Shown here one piece after another: positions 44,638 through 54,636 of a stretch of DNA of 64,000 nucleotides. This DNA is from Bacteroidota bacterium (GTDB taxonomy: Bacteria; Bacteroidota; Bacteroidia; NS11-12g; UBA9320), in assembly GCA_024679565.1 (NCBI GenBank), contig JAIBDD010000016.1, positions 1 through 64,000 on the forward strand, in the 5' to 3' direction. Position 1 is the first letter of the stretch. Each line of letters opens with the position of its first letter. Both the position numbers and the translations under genes were made by a program. The notes under the pieces were generated by a model, which searched no databases, had not been told where the DNA came from, and saw only the letters and a program-made list of their open reading frames with translations.

Positions 44638-44669
44638 CAAAGTTATATATTTCTTTTTTAGTGCTGCAA
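44638..44669 (-). promoter_or_regulatory. promoter upstream of greA
   Basis: On the minus strand TTG (44667-44669), a 21-nt spacer and TAACTTTG (44638-44645). The predicted transcription start near 44633 coincides with the first base of the hairpin at 44604-44634. Confidence 0.7.
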
Positions 44670-44691
44670 AAGCACCTTTATCACATCTTAA

Positions 44692-45771
44692 TTAATCAAC
44701 TAAAATTCTTACACCTATACCGTGTGATCCTCCAAAAGGATTACTTGCTCGGTAAGAATAATCAACGGCAAACTTGTTGTCGTTGTTTTTACTCATAGGT
44801 AAGTCAATTGAAAAACCTGCTACCAATCCGGTTAATGCTGAAGTTCTTTCATCAACGTCGAAAATACCTTTCTCGTAGGCAAATGCTCCTCTAAGTTTAA
44901 GAATTTCTTTGTACCCAAACTCTAAGCCAGCTGTTACTTGATTACGTGTATACGAATTAGACGTAAAGTTTAAGGCAGCCGTTAATCGCTTGTTATAGGT
45001 TTCTTTGGTATCATCAAGTCTGAAGTCATAAGACGCTCCGATATTAATCAATGTAGGCAATCCAAATCCAGCAGTTCTAAACAAGAATGACTGTTGTACA
45101 TCGTTGTTAGGGTTAGTCGCTTTAAAGGTTACACCATCCCCGCTATAACTAGCATCTGGCCCAACGTTTTTCATACTAATCCCGAATTTGATATCATCCT
45201 TTTTCAATTTGTCTGACTTGTCGCTTGTTTCAGTATATTGAATACCTGCGTCAATCGCTATTCCTTGAACACTTGCGTTAGGGATTGCTTCAGAATGTAC
45301 TCTAACAAGTACCCCTCCTGATATCGTTTTGGTAAACTTTTTAGCGTATCCTAAGCCAATGTTTGTGTTTTGCGGATTGATAGTCCCTAATCCCCCATCA
45401 GGTTGCTCTACAGTTGTTACTTCAATTTCTCCAAGATCCATTGTCATAACAGTTAAAGCTAAAACTCCTTCTCCACCTAAAGATTGTGCAAATCCAAACG
45501 CGTTAATTTGAACGCCAGATCCAACTAACCAATTTGTGTTCGAAAAACCTAACTCAGTACGTTTCGCATGTGCTAAGCCCCCCATGTTAAAGAAAGATGC
45601 TTCTAGCCCTCTAATACTCGATTGAGCAGCCCAGCCTAAACCACTTGACATTGCCCATGGGTTTATCATCAATTGACTTGCTCCGGATTGTCCTATTCGA
45701 TCTGGATTACCAGCCATTGCAGCTAGCGATAAACTCGAAATCAGGATTACACTATATATTTTCTTAATCAT
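44692..45771 (-). CDS. PorV/PorQ-family outer-membrane protein
   Basis: A 359-residue protein with a signal peptide (cut after SLAAMA, near 20). The N-terminus of the mature form, GNPDRIGQSGASQLMINP, and the block SIRGLEASFFNMGGLAHA are the PorV/PorQ family signature. The rest is a series of beta-strands ending in a long barrel (FSIDLPMSKNNDNKFAV, GIGVRILVD). PorV shuttles T9SS cargo from the translocon to the attachment complex; PorQ is an outer-membrane relative. It lies just behind a 1,298-residue secreted protein (36 nt) and a TonB receptor, so it may be a cargo-specific helper of that cluster rather than the general PorV. This is inference; a canonical porV is not in the window. Confidence 0.82.
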   Translation of the reverse strand: MIKKIYSVILISSLSLAAMAGNPDRIGQSGASQLMINPWAMSSGLGWAAQSSIRGLEASFFNMGGLAHAKRTELGFSNTNWLVGSGVQINAFGFAQSLGGEGVLALTVMTMDLGEIEVTTVEQPDGGLGTINPQNTNIGLGYAKKFTKTISGGVLVRVHSEAIPNASVQGIAIDAGIQYTETSDKSDKLKKDDIKFGISMKNVGPDASYSGDGVTFKATNPNNDVQQSFLFRTAGFGLPTLINIGASYDFRLDDTKETYNKRLTAALNFTSNSYTRNQVTAGLEFGYKEILKLRGAFAYEKGIFDVDERTSALTGLVAGFSIDLPMSKNNDNKFAVDYSYRASNPFGGSHGIGVRILVD

Positions 45772-45807
45772 TTTCTTTTAATCTATATCAATATTGGTTT
45801 ACAATCC

Positions 45808-48800
45808 TTAGAACGAGTCTAAGTCTAACTCTCTCATTATCCCCATCCATTTGATGACTTTTTCACCTAGCTCACCTCCATCTACATGGATTAAGTAAGT
45901 ACCACTGGCGATTGGCACCTTAGCATTGTTTTTCAAATCCCAAGTGACTTCAGTCGATTTGTCGTCTTTAATAATTCGACGTACAAGACTCCCATCCACT
46001 GTGTAGATTGAAATCTTACACGTCTCTGGTAGGTTTGTAATTTTAACCTTGTTCTCAACCGGGTTATTTTCATACTCTGAGTAAGCAAAATATGGATTAG
46101 GTACAAGTCTAATCGTTTCCATTGCTTCTTTTCCAAACTCAGCACTTCGCTCAGCAAATACGGCCTGAGTGTTGAATGAATATCTTGGATTGTTTCTATT
46201 TTCGTTTTCAGCGGTCACATAATACTGATATGGCTTTTTAACGCGTAGTTTAAATGTCACTTCAGTTGGCGGAACTGGCATACCGTTGTTGTTCGTTTCC
46301 ATCTCATATCCATTGGCTAGGTATGAAGGCATCACCCACATCGCATGATATAGTACTTGTTGGTTTAACTCACGGAAATAATTATCTCCTGTTAACCCAG
46401 CCACTCTATCCATGTACGTTCTACAACCATCATACGCCGGTCCTGAAGGATATAAAGACTGCAGGTAACTACTATCTGTATCCATGATATAGATATAGTG
46501 TCTTCCTCCAAATCCTGCGTAGCCAGAACTATAGCTACCACCTTGATCAGTTGGGTTCCATTTTAAGTCTCTACCATTATTAAGTCCTTGGTAAGAATCT
46601 TCACCTAAAACAATATTTAAGCGTTCTCCAGTTTCAACGTTGATTGCATAACCAGGGAACCATGTTCTACCTTGTTCTGCAGCATTTTCACTGCCATCCT
46701 TATTAATAGAATTGTGTTTTCTTACTTCAAACTTAAGTGCACCACCTTGGTTAAGGTTTTCCTCTTCACCCAATTCCAACACTAAACACTGAGACCATTT
46801 TGATTCGTCTTTAGTAAACACCAAGTCGATGCTACTTAAGTTGTCCAAATTGTACCAGTGCGACGGAGGTTGTGTTCCTTGATACGCCACTCCTTGAACC
46901 AATGTGTAGTTTCTAGCAGGCTGAGGGCTTGCGTTAGAAGGAATATTCTTTGAAGCTAATCGGTAAGGGGCAATTCGTCCATCCCAAATTCTTTCATATA
47001 CTTCGAATCTGTCAATGGCTGTACCATTCTCATCTCTAAAATCATGTTCAGAATAATCTGGCGTTGCAATAGTAGAACCTTCTCTACCAGCACGTATCCA
47101 GTTAAACCAAGCTCCATTATCGATATCTGGTATAGCCGTTAACCATTGCTTACTGTTGTCTTCCCAGCTCACACTCCAGCCTATTAGACCATTGCTTTGA
47201 TCGACATCACTGTTACCAGGACCAACAACTTGCTTGATAGTTACTGAAAGGCCCCAATCGTTCAATTCGTTTTCAGTACTAATTGCAGTGATTAATTGCT
47301 CGTTTTCGTAATCAATCGTATAGTCAGAGAAAATTGTATCATTTGTCTCTGTGTTAATTAACATCCAATCTGTTGCATCGTCTACCAAACCATTCAATCT
47401 TCCAATTGGTGATGTTGCGCTAACATCTTCTCTCAATATTAACTCAAAGTTCCCTTTAGGTACTTTTAATGGATCTACAACTTTAATGTTAACCGGTCCT
47501 TGTCCGATTTCGTATTCTGGGAATTGTGTTCTTCCGTTGGCCAATATCTCATTAATTGAGGCTTCGGTCAACTCAAGATCAATGCCTCCATTTCCACGAC
47601 CTTCAAGTCGTACAAGTTTTGGTCCATCACCGTATTTACCATTCACCTTTAATCCACCTTCCTCAGGTTCTGGGTTATGCGGAATTACACTGAACTCCTG
47701 AATCTTTCTACCCGCTAAATACTCTAGCTCTCTATGACCAGGCAATGCTGCGTAAGACACAACCATAAAGTAATATGGCTTATGGTTAACTAATGTTTTG
47801 TTACTACCAATAGCAAAAGCATCTTCTGTAATGGATACAGAGTGAACTAACCCTGTGTTTTTTCCATCAATCATTAACTTAGGTAGCGGTTGACCTAAAG
47901 CTTCATCAAAAGGTTGGTTAACCAACCTTGTGATACTATCGTCTAGGTCACAAGCAAAAACTTCTCTTGCCTTATCAATATCTTCTAAATCACCTGTTCC
48001 TACAGATGCGTTTTTAAGTTGGTAAATTCTATATCCTTGAAAAACATAAGTAACCGGTTGACCGTCACTAATCGTTACTTCCTTATATGCTTCAATTCTT
48101 TTCGTGTCGTTAAATAATAACACTACTTCATTGCTCAACTCTTGAGCCTCAACAATAGGAGCATCAGGACCATCAAGAATATCAAAACAGTTATCAAATA
48201 ATTCTTGTGCCTTTCTACTACTTGCTTTCAATAAATCAAGAGAACCAGTAGCGCCACCAGAACTAGCTTTAGCCCAAACAACACCAACAGTAATCTTATT
48301 TACTGCACCTTGCTTAAGTGTAAAAGGTCCAGAAGTTTGCAGGAATCTTCTATCTGCAGGTGTATTACCTGATGTAGTTTCTGACCAGTCTTGATTACTA
48401 TTTGGATCAGATTTACCTGGGAATATATAATCGGTACAATTACTTCCAGTTCTGCCGTTTGCTTCGTCTCTCGTTAAACAGTCACCATTTTTCCAAAGTC
48501 CTCTTAAGTAATTGTAGTAATGGATTGGCGTTTGTGGATTTCCAAAATTCGTAAAATCATTATCATAGTAAACGAACTTAGACATTCCTAGTTCGAACAA
48601 AGTATCGACGCCGTTGATGGTTGTATCTTTCTTAGGTCCTTCAAAGAAATCTACACCAATTGATGGAGGGTTCAATCCATATCCTAAGATACCTTCATCA
48701 TTGTCATCTCCATTGTAACAAAACCCTAAACTTAATCCAACATCGCAACCAACATAATCGTCAGAGTAGTTACCCAAATCGGGATCCACCCATTGACCAA

Positions 48801-49704
48801 AATATGTATTGCTCAAGTTCGAACCTCTATTGATGATTCGAGTTGTATAAAAGGTCATGTTATTAATTTCGTCATTCGTCGCATAAGCAAAAGCAGTTGT
48901 CTGCAATTCCAAACCTTGTGCCTGACCTTGTGTTTCTGAGTGAATATTACCTCTATCGTTATAGACAAACCAAAGCATTTGGTCTGGTTGGTCAGCAGGA
49001 GTGTTCTTATCTCTCGCTACCGGAACCCCACGGCATTCTGTTTGAAGAACTGGATAGTCTCCATTGAATGGCTCATACACACCATTACTATCTTGATCAA
49101 AAAACGGCGCTAGCATGTCTGGCTCATTGGCTCCTCGACCGTTACCTGGCCAATTCTTTACACCATCACTTAACGAAGTTAATGTGCCGTTTTCCCATGC
49201 TTCTCTGTGGTCTTCAATTTCTTCACGAGACACCTTATAGATTTCGTCATACGCTTCACAACGTGTGCTGTTTGTTGTTCCAGTCACTTTATCAAGTGGC
49301 CCAGGCCAAAAATCAGATCCGCCTTGACGATAAGTCATTGCTGCTAATTTAAGTACCCCTTCATCTTCACCACCAATCCAGATGGCTCCAGCAAACAGAG
49401 AGTTTTTTCTTACAGCATTAAGATCTGTCAGTTTAGGAATCTCATATCGTGCATTGCTTAAATCCCACCACATGTCACCACCGTTCAGGATACGGGTACG
49501 CACATTATTGATATCTAAATCCGCTTGCGCTGATGCTGGTTCACAATCAGAAGCAAACTTCATTAACTTATTTTTCACCTGTTGCGTTCCTGCTTTATTA
49601 GCATCGGAATTGGGCGTCTGTACGTTTACATTTTCCTTCGCTGAAGCGAAAAGAGCAGCCGTACACACAACAGCAACAAATCCTATCTTTCTTATATTTC
49701 TCAT
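45808..49704 (-). CDS. large secreted protein with T9SS-like C-terminus
   Basis: A 1,298-residue exported protein. The ATG at 49704 begins the signal peptide MRNIRKIGFVAVVCTAALFA; the open frame runs 18 nt further upstream. The N-terminal domain has NNVRTRILNGGDMWWDLSN and SLFAGAIWIGGEDEGVLKLA, then GGSDFWPGPLD, a combination recurrent in large unnamed Bacteroidota proteins. A DxDxNGVYEP loop lies near residue 200. The C-terminus (about 1,215-1,298) starts with RLVPNPYFAYSEYENNPVEN and has a FlgD-like strand set (KISIYTVDGSLVRRI), then KVIKWMGIMRELDLDSF, about a dozen residues longer than a canonical sorting domain. Probably exported by T9SS and surface exposed; no enzyme motif seen. It is placed between the TonB receptor and the PorV-like gene. 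Confidence 0.8.
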   Translation of the reverse strand: MRNIRKIGFVAVVCTAALFASAKENVNVQTPNSDANKAGTQQVKNKLMKFASDCEPASAQADLDINNVRTRILNGGDMWWDLSNARYEIPKLTDLNAVRKNSLFAGAIWIGGEDEGVLKLAAMTYRQGGSDFWPGPLDKVTGTTNSTRCEAYDEIYKVSREEIEDHREAWENGTLTSLSDGVKNWPGNGRGANEPDMLAPFFDQDSNGVYEPFNGDYPVLQTECRGVPVARDKNTPADQPDQMLWFVYNDRGNIHSETQGQAQGLELQTTAFAYATNDEINNMTFYTTRIINRGSNLSNTYFGQWVDPDLGNYSDDYVGCDVGLSLGFCYNGDDNDEGILGYGLNPPSIGVDFFEGPKKDTTINGVDTLFELGMSKFVYYDNDFTNFGNPQTPIHYYNYLRGLWKNGDCLTRDEANGRTGSNCTDYIFPGKSDPNSNQDWSETTSGNTPADRRFLQTSGPFTLKQGAVNKITVGVVWAKASSGGATGSLDLLKASSRKAQELFDNCFDILDGPDAPIVEAQELSNEVVLLFNDTKRIEAYKEVTISDGQPVTYVFQGYRIYQLKNASVGTGDLEDIDKAREVFACDLDDSITRLVNQPFDEALGQPLPKLMIDGKNTGLVHSVSITEDAFAIGSNKTLVNHKPYYFMVVSYAALPGHRELEYLAGRKIQEFSVIPHNPEPEEGGLKVNGKYGDGPKLVRLEGRGNGGIDLELTEASINEILANGRTQFPEYEIGQGPVNIKVVDPLKVPKGNFELILREDVSATSPIGRLNGLVDDATDWMLINTETNDTIFSDYTIDYENEQLITAISTENELNDWGLSVTIKQVVGPGNSDVDQSNGLIGWSVSWEDNSKQWLTAIPDIDNGAWFNWIRAGREGSTIATPDYSEHDFRDENGTAIDRFEVYERIWDGRIAPYRLASKNIPSNASPQPARNYTLVQGVAYQGTQPPSHWYNLDNLSSIDLVFTKDESKWSQCLVLELGEEENLNQGGALKFEVRKHNSINKDGSENAAEQGRTWFPGYAINVETGERLNIVLGEDSYQGLNNGRDLKWNPTDQGGSYSSGYAGFGGRHYIYIMDTDSSYLQSLYPSGPAYDGCRTYMDRVAGLTGDNYFRELNQQVLYHAMWVMPSYLANGYEMETNNNGMPVPPTEVTFKLRVKKPYQYYVTAENENRNNPRYSFNTQAVFAERSAEFGKEAMETIRLVPNPYFAYSEYENNPVENKVKITNLPETCKISIYTVDGSLVRRIIKDDKSTEVTWDLKNNAKVPIASGTYLIHVDGGELGEKVIKWMGIMRELDLDSF

Positions 49705-49728
49705 ATCTTTTTCTCTTATCAATTTCTA

Positions 49729-52700
49729 CTAGAATGTCATTCTAAATCCAAGTCTTGCCAACCTAGGAATAGCAAAGTTTGATGGGTTATTCATTTTTAC
49801 ATTGTATAAATCCATGAACGACTGTTGATTGATTTGTTCTTGGATATACTGTTGTCCTTGTGGTGAATTCAAATAACCATCATCATTTGGCAAACCAGTG
49901 TAACCATATACACGGTCAACAATTCTGTTATTCAATAAATTCTGCACCCATAAGAAAACAGTGTATTGTTTAGTATCTGGTCTAAATTTCTTTTGGTTCT
50001 TTTTCTTGATTGCAAATGTTTTTGACGCATTCATGTCAACTTTAAATTGCCATGGTAATCGACTTCCAAATGGATTTCCGTCTAGGAAAGATCTTTGTAC
50101 ACGACCTAAATCAGATTGTGCTGAAGAAATAGCAATACCTTGTTTAGAGTATGGTGCTCCTGATTTTCCAGAAATTATAAAGTTTGCACCTGCATTCGTG
50201 AATACTTTTTTACCGAACCATACTGGCCCAGTGTAATCGTTTTTACCTTTAAAACGGTAATCAAATATCCCAACGATTTTGTGTCTCACATCAACGTCAA
50301 GTGGATATAGAGATCTTAAGTTAGGTTGATTCGCTGCGATAAGTGCACTTTGTGAATTAATATTACTTCCTGTTCCATCAGCAAACAATAAAGCGTAGTT
50401 AGCAGATAACGATACACGTCCTTCGCCTCTTAACTCATACTCAGCTCTAAATGACTTTGTTGTGCTAAAATCGATGTTCGAATACGTATTATATGTTACA
50501 GGATAAGCTTGGTACAATCTCACTAGACCAAAGTCGTTTCTTGTTTCTGCGTATTGTGCAATTAAGCTTAAAGCTGAATTATCTGACAATTTTTGCTTGA
50601 AACCTAATTCGTAGTTTGTTCGAATTCTTGGCTTCATGTTGGAATTGGCAATAGTTCTTGACTGAGATGCCTCTAAGAAATAGTACTGGTTAATCGGAGT
50701 GAAAGTCGCACCGTTTGTTGGACGTTGAGCCATCACATCATAGTTAGCAAAGAATTGTGCCTCAGAGTTAATTGGGAAGGAGAACCATACACGTGGTAAC
50801 ACGTTAACTTGTGGCTCATAATCCTTAAATGACTCCTTAACGATATCCTGATTTTGACCATCAACCAAGAAAGGTTGAACTTGTCCACCAGTTTCGTTTG
50901 CAATAACATCAGGCGTTGAGATTTCAACACCGTTGGCGTCAAACCAAGTATTGTCTTTACGATACCCCAATATTTCTGAAGGTGATTCTGAGTTATTTAC
51001 ATAGACTGCATAATCATCACCGATACTACTAGGGTGACTAATATCACGTCCTTGAATACTTGACACCTCTCCTGCTGTTTTCACAGGATATAGTGAATAT
51101 GGATCAGCTAGTACAAATTGGTTTGCATCGTATCTTTCGATACGTACACCTAGTCTGAAAATTAGATCTTTAAACGCAAATTTATCTTGTAACCAAGCTG
51201 CACTATATATAGGTGCAAATGACCCTACTCTTCTTGAGTCCTCATCATATAAGAACTCTGCTAAACTAGGTTTTTGTCTGTCTCGGTTACCAAGATGGTC
51301 GTAGCCATAATAAGAAACATAGCTGTTACCGTTGTTCCATAAGTCATCCGCACTAAACATATCAATCGAAAAATCTTCGGGTGATAAAGAGTTGATATCA
51401 ATAAACGAAGTTTCAGTAATAAGGTTACCGTGAACATCAGTTCTACCTTCAGCCATTAATTTAGCACGAAGGTTTTTATCAAATGTCTTTTGTGCATCCG
51501 AGTCAATAAATGTATTATAAGTAATGGTGTCTAAGAAACGACCATTCTCGTCATAATTATGAATACCACCCACAGTGTAATCACCAGTCTCAAAGTTGTC
51601 TAACTCTAAAATATGTGAGTTGGCTAACAAGGGCATCAAAGTCCAAAGACTATTAGCACTTAAAGAGTATCCACTGTACAAGTTCTGCTCATAGGTCATC
51701 CCGAATTGCAAGTCATGCTTATTCTTAAGGTTTAAACTTGCTTCACCCATCGCGTATGCACTAATTCTTTCCGCTTGGCTTTTTGAATATCCCGCTGCAT
51801 TGGTACCTGGGTTTAGGAATAACGAATATGTATTTTGAATTGAACGACCATTTAAAACACCAAGTCCTTCAAAAACTTGCCCGTCAGTAAAAATTCTTCT
51901 ACCCAGTTGTTCAGCGTTATTAAAGAAATTAGTGGTGTATCGAGCTCTCTCAACATTCTTATCGTCTGCTTTAAAAGTTAAAAGCGTATCCTGATACCCT
52001 GCTAATTCAAAATACCCTCTACGTGCAACTGTGTCACCGTTTTGGTCAATGAATTTCTTTTCATTTTGATTATATCTATAAACAGGCGACCTGTAATGAT
52101 CGAACTTTCCAACATATCCATAGTCAAAAATGTTATCACCGTGTAGTGCACTTTTTGAAGACCCAATTGATGTTTGATAATCTAGTCTAACAGTATAAAA
52201 TGCGTCCGTGATTAATGACTTAGAAGCGTCTTTGTCTTTATCGTCTGCGCTTGCATTTCTCAAACGTTGCGTAAATTTCAAGTATGTTCTATAGGTCTGA
52301 TTTATTGACTCTGCGTTGTTTTTGTAGTTTAAAAGGTAATGCGCTCTACTATACGAATTTGAGTTTCTGTAGCTTCCTGATCCAAATAATGTAACCGTTG
52401 AATGCTTATTCGGTTGGTACTCCAGTTTAGCTTGTAACGATCCTCTTAAGTAGTCGACATTTCGTCGTGCTTTCTCTAAAACGATGTCATCGTTAGTTAA
52501 AAAGGATGAAGCTGGTACAAAACCACTACCTTGTGGGTTAGGCGCCAATGGATTCTGCTCTAATTCTTCAAGAACATCATCTTTAACCACATATACCCCA
52601 CCATATAATGGTGATGGATCCTGCGTATAGTTTAGGTCGCCAGAAAGTTGAAATCCTAATGCCACATATTCTTTATCTCCTCCACCTTTATTTTTTATCC

Positions 52701-53478
52701 AAAGTGGACCTGACATAAACCCTTGTGCATAGTTATAGTGATAAGGGTCAAACAGAGAAGAACTAATAACCTCAAATGACTTTCGCACATAACGAGACGG
52801 GCCCTTCGTTGTATAGTTAATTGCTCCACCAGTAAAATCCCCATATTGTGCAGGAACACCTGACTGAATAATGTCTACCTGACTTTGAGCACCCTGTGGG
52901 ATACCTGCGTCTCCAATTACTGGAACACCGTCAATAAAAACTCTTGTTGCGTCTGTTCGTTGACCCAAGAAACTTACTCCACCACTTGCAGTAGTGTTTG
53001 CCGCTGAAGAAGTGGCAGCTAATGCTCCAGCACTTCGAACAGCCATCTTTACAAGATCTTTATCACTAAATGACTTTTGATTTTTATCTGGCTCAATAAG
53101 ATTCGTTTTGTATCGCGTTACGGTAACCGTTTTCAACTTTTCACCACCTTTTGACGGCGAAAGTTCAACGTTCACATAAGAGATGTTGTTTCCCGTAACA
53201 ACTACGCCCGAATATTGGCGTGTATTGTAACCAACATAAGTTACTTCAACTACATATTCACCTGGCTCCAGAGGCTTAACTGTATAGTTCCCAAGATCAT
53301 CCGAAAGACCACCACCTTTAGCGATCCCGTCTTTCTTCACTACAATCTCAGCATAATCTAGTGCTTTTTTAGTCTTGCCGTCTATGATTTTACCTCTAAT
53401 CTCTCCAAAGTTTGCTTGCCCAAAAGCATACATACTGGAGACAACTAGGATAACCGTTAGGTAGAGATATTTACTCAT
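49729..53478 (-). CDS. TonB-dependent receptor with CarboxypepD-reg-like domain
   Basis: A 1,249-residue outer-membrane receptor. Signal peptide to about residue 20 (YAFGQ), then a carboxypeptidase-regulatory-like domain at about 24-110 (IRGKIIDGKTKKALDYAEIV, GEYVVEVTYVGYNT), then a plug with ATRVFIDGVPVIGD (about 178-191) and SGVPAQYGDFTGGAINYTTKG. The remainder is a 22-strand barrel ending in NFAIPRLARLGFRMTF, with C-terminal Phe. SusC-like in layout, but no SusD partner is next to it; the neighbours are a secreted protein and a PorV-like gene. The transported substrate is not predictable. A good TTG/TAGCTTTC promoter lies upstream. Confidence 0.92.
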   Translation of the reverse strand: MSKYLYLTVILVVSSMYAFGQANFGEIRGKIIDGKTKKALDYAEIVVKKDGIAKGGGLSDDLGNYTVKPLEPGEYVVEVTYVGYNTRQYSGVVVTGNNISYVNVELSPSKGGEKLKTVTVTRYKTNLIEPDKNQKSFSDKDLVKMAVRSAGALAATSSAANTTASGGVSFLGQRTDATRVFIDGVPVIGDAGIPQGAQSQVDIIQSGVPAQYGDFTGGAINYTTKGPSRYVRKSFEVISSSLFDPYHYNYAQGFMSGPLWIKNKGGGDKEYVALGFQLSGDLNYTQDPSPLYGGVYVVKDDVLEELEQNPLAPNPQGSGFVPASSFLTNDDIVLEKARRNVDYLRGSLQAKLEYQPNKHSTVTLFGSGSYRNSNSYSRAHYLLNYKNNAESINQTYRTYLKFTQRLRNASADDKDKDASKSLITDAFYTVRLDYQTSIGSSKSALHGDNIFDYGYVGKFDHYRSPVYRYNQNEKKFIDQNGDTVARRGYFELAGYQDTLLTFKADDKNVERARYTTNFFNNAEQLGRRIFTDGQVFEGLGVLNGRSIQNTYSLFLNPGTNAAGYSKSQAERISAYAMGEASLNLKNKHDLQFGMTYEQNLYSGYSLSANSLWTLMPLLANSHILELDNFETGDYTVGGIHNYDENGRFLDTITYNTFIDSDAQKTFDKNLRAKLMAEGRTDVHGNLITETSFIDINSLSPEDFSIDMFSADDLWNNGNSYVSYYGYDHLGNRDRQKPSLAEFLYDEDSRRVGSFAPIYSAAWLQDKFAFKDLIFRLGVRIERYDANQFVLADPYSLYPVKTAGEVSSIQGRDISHPSSIGDDYAVYVNNSESPSEILGYRKDNTWFDANGVEISTPDVIANETGGQVQPFLVDGQNQDIVKESFKDYEPQVNVLPRVWFSFPINSEAQFFANYDVMAQRPTNGATFTPINQYYFLEASQSRTIANSNMKPRIRTNYELGFKQKLSDNSALSLIAQYAETRNDFGLVRLYQAYPVTYNTYSNIDFSTTKSFRAEYELRGEGRVSLSANYALLFADGTGSNINSQSALIAANQPNLRSLYPLDVDVRHKIVGIFDYRFKGKNDYTGPVWFGKKVFTNAGANFIISGKSGAPYSKQGIAISSAQSDLGRVQRSFLDGNPFGSRLPWQFKVDMNASKTFAIKKKNQKKFRPDTKQYTVFLWVQNLLNNRIVDRVYGYTGLPNDDGYLNSPQGQQYIQEQINQQSFMDLYNVKMNNPSNFAIPRLARLGFRMTF

Positions 53479-53519
53479 ATTGAATTTGTTTATTCTTTTA
53501 TACTTTTACTATAATCGGC

Positions 53520-53550
53520 GAAAGCTACTTAACTTTCTATTAAACTGCAA
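53520..53550 (-). promoter_or_regulatory. promoter of the TonB receptor/secreted protein/PorV-like cluster
   Basis: On the minus strand TTG (53548-53550), a 20-nt spacer and TAGCTTTC (53520-53527, one mismatch to TAnnTTTG). Predicted start near 53514, giving a leader of about 35 nt. Confidence 0.65.
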
Positions 53551-53560
53551 AAAAAACAAT

Positions 53561-54553
53561 TTATCCGACAATTTGCCTATTCTTCTCGCTGGTTTCCGTC
53601 ATGATAATTCCCCCTCTAACGTAAGACGCAATTTTATCTCCTAGAACCTTCGATATTTTTACATATGACTCTTGTGACCACCCTGCCACATGGGGAGTCA
53701 AAATCACATTTTCTTGGTCATTCAACCACTCAAAATCCTGACGCTCTTGATCATTAAATGACTTCAACCTTTCATTTTCTAAAACATCAGTTGCAAAACG
53801 AGTGATTTTCCCACTTTTTATTTCTTCTATAACGTCCTGAATTTTCATAATCCCACCTCTTGAAAGATTCATCAACGTCACATTATTTTTTAGGCTAAAT
53901 AACCACTCTGATCGAATCCAGTCTGTTGTTTCTGAAGTTAAAGGAATATGGAATGATATAATGTCAGATTTCGACTCCAGATATTCCAGCGACACTTCTT
54001 CCACGTAATGGCTTGCAAACCCCTTTTTATATTTATCATATGCGATTACTCGACACCCAAAACCCTGCAGCTTTCTAGCGAGAGCACTTCCAGTATTACC
54101 AAAACCAATAATTCCTATGGTTTTAGTACCAATTTCTTGCCCTCTATTCCCCTCTCGATCCCACTTGTTTTGGACAAGCTCTCGGTTACTTTTTACAATT
54201 TTATGTTGTAACGATAAGAGCAATCCCAATGCATGTTCTGCTACGGCATCAGCATTTGCCTCTCCTGCGTTCACGCACATAATATTGCGTCTCTCTGCTT
54301 CGTCTAAATCTATGTTGTCCATACCCGAACCAGCTCTAGCAATAAATTTTAGCTGAGGTTGCATCTGCAAAAACTCAGAAGTAAGATGTAGTTTACTCCT
54401 AACAATAATTCCATTGTAAGACAACAACTCTCCTGGTATTGCGTCTACAGCAATTTCAGGACTATAGGTGTAATCAATGCCCAGTTCCTTTAAGCATATC
54501 ATGAGTTCCTCATGAACTTCATCAACTATTAAGATATGTAACTTATGATTCAC
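53561..54553 (-). CDS. D-isomer-specific 2-hydroxyacid dehydrogenase
   Basis: A 330-residue NAD(P)-dependent dehydrogenase of the phosphoglycerate-dehydrogenase-like group, cytosolic. The Rossmann loop is GIIGFGNTGSALARKL (about 147-162). The catalytic triad is Arg in NLSRGGIMK (near 232), Glu in VLENERLKS (near 259) and His in TPHVAGWSQES (near 281). No ACT or regulatory domain follows. It could be a 3-phosphoglycerate dehydrogenase (serA-like), a glyoxylate reductase or an unspecified hydroxyacid enzyme. It lies between two TonB receptors and has no obvious link to them. Confidence 0.88.
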   Translation of the reverse strand: MNHKLHILIVDEVHEELMICLKELGIDYTYSPEIAVDAIPGELLSYNGIIVRSKLHLTSEFLQMQPQLKFIARAGSGMDNIDLDEAERRNIMCVNAGEANADAVAEHALGLLLSLQHKIVKSNRELVQNKWDREGNRGQEIGTKTIGIIGFGNTGSALARKLQGFGCRVIAYDKYKKGFASHYVEEVSLEYLESKSDIISFHIPLTSETTDWIRSEWLFSLKNNVTLMNLSRGGIMKIQDVIEEIKSGKITRFATDVLENERLKSFNDQERQDFEWLNDQENVILTPHVAGWSQESYVKISKVLGDKIASYVRGGIIMTETSEKNRQIVG

Positions 54554-54636
54554 GTTAATTCAAATCTAAACTTTAATAATGGTTGCAAAAATGGCATTTT
54601 TACCACCGTCCAATACAAATTGAGAAACGGAATTTG

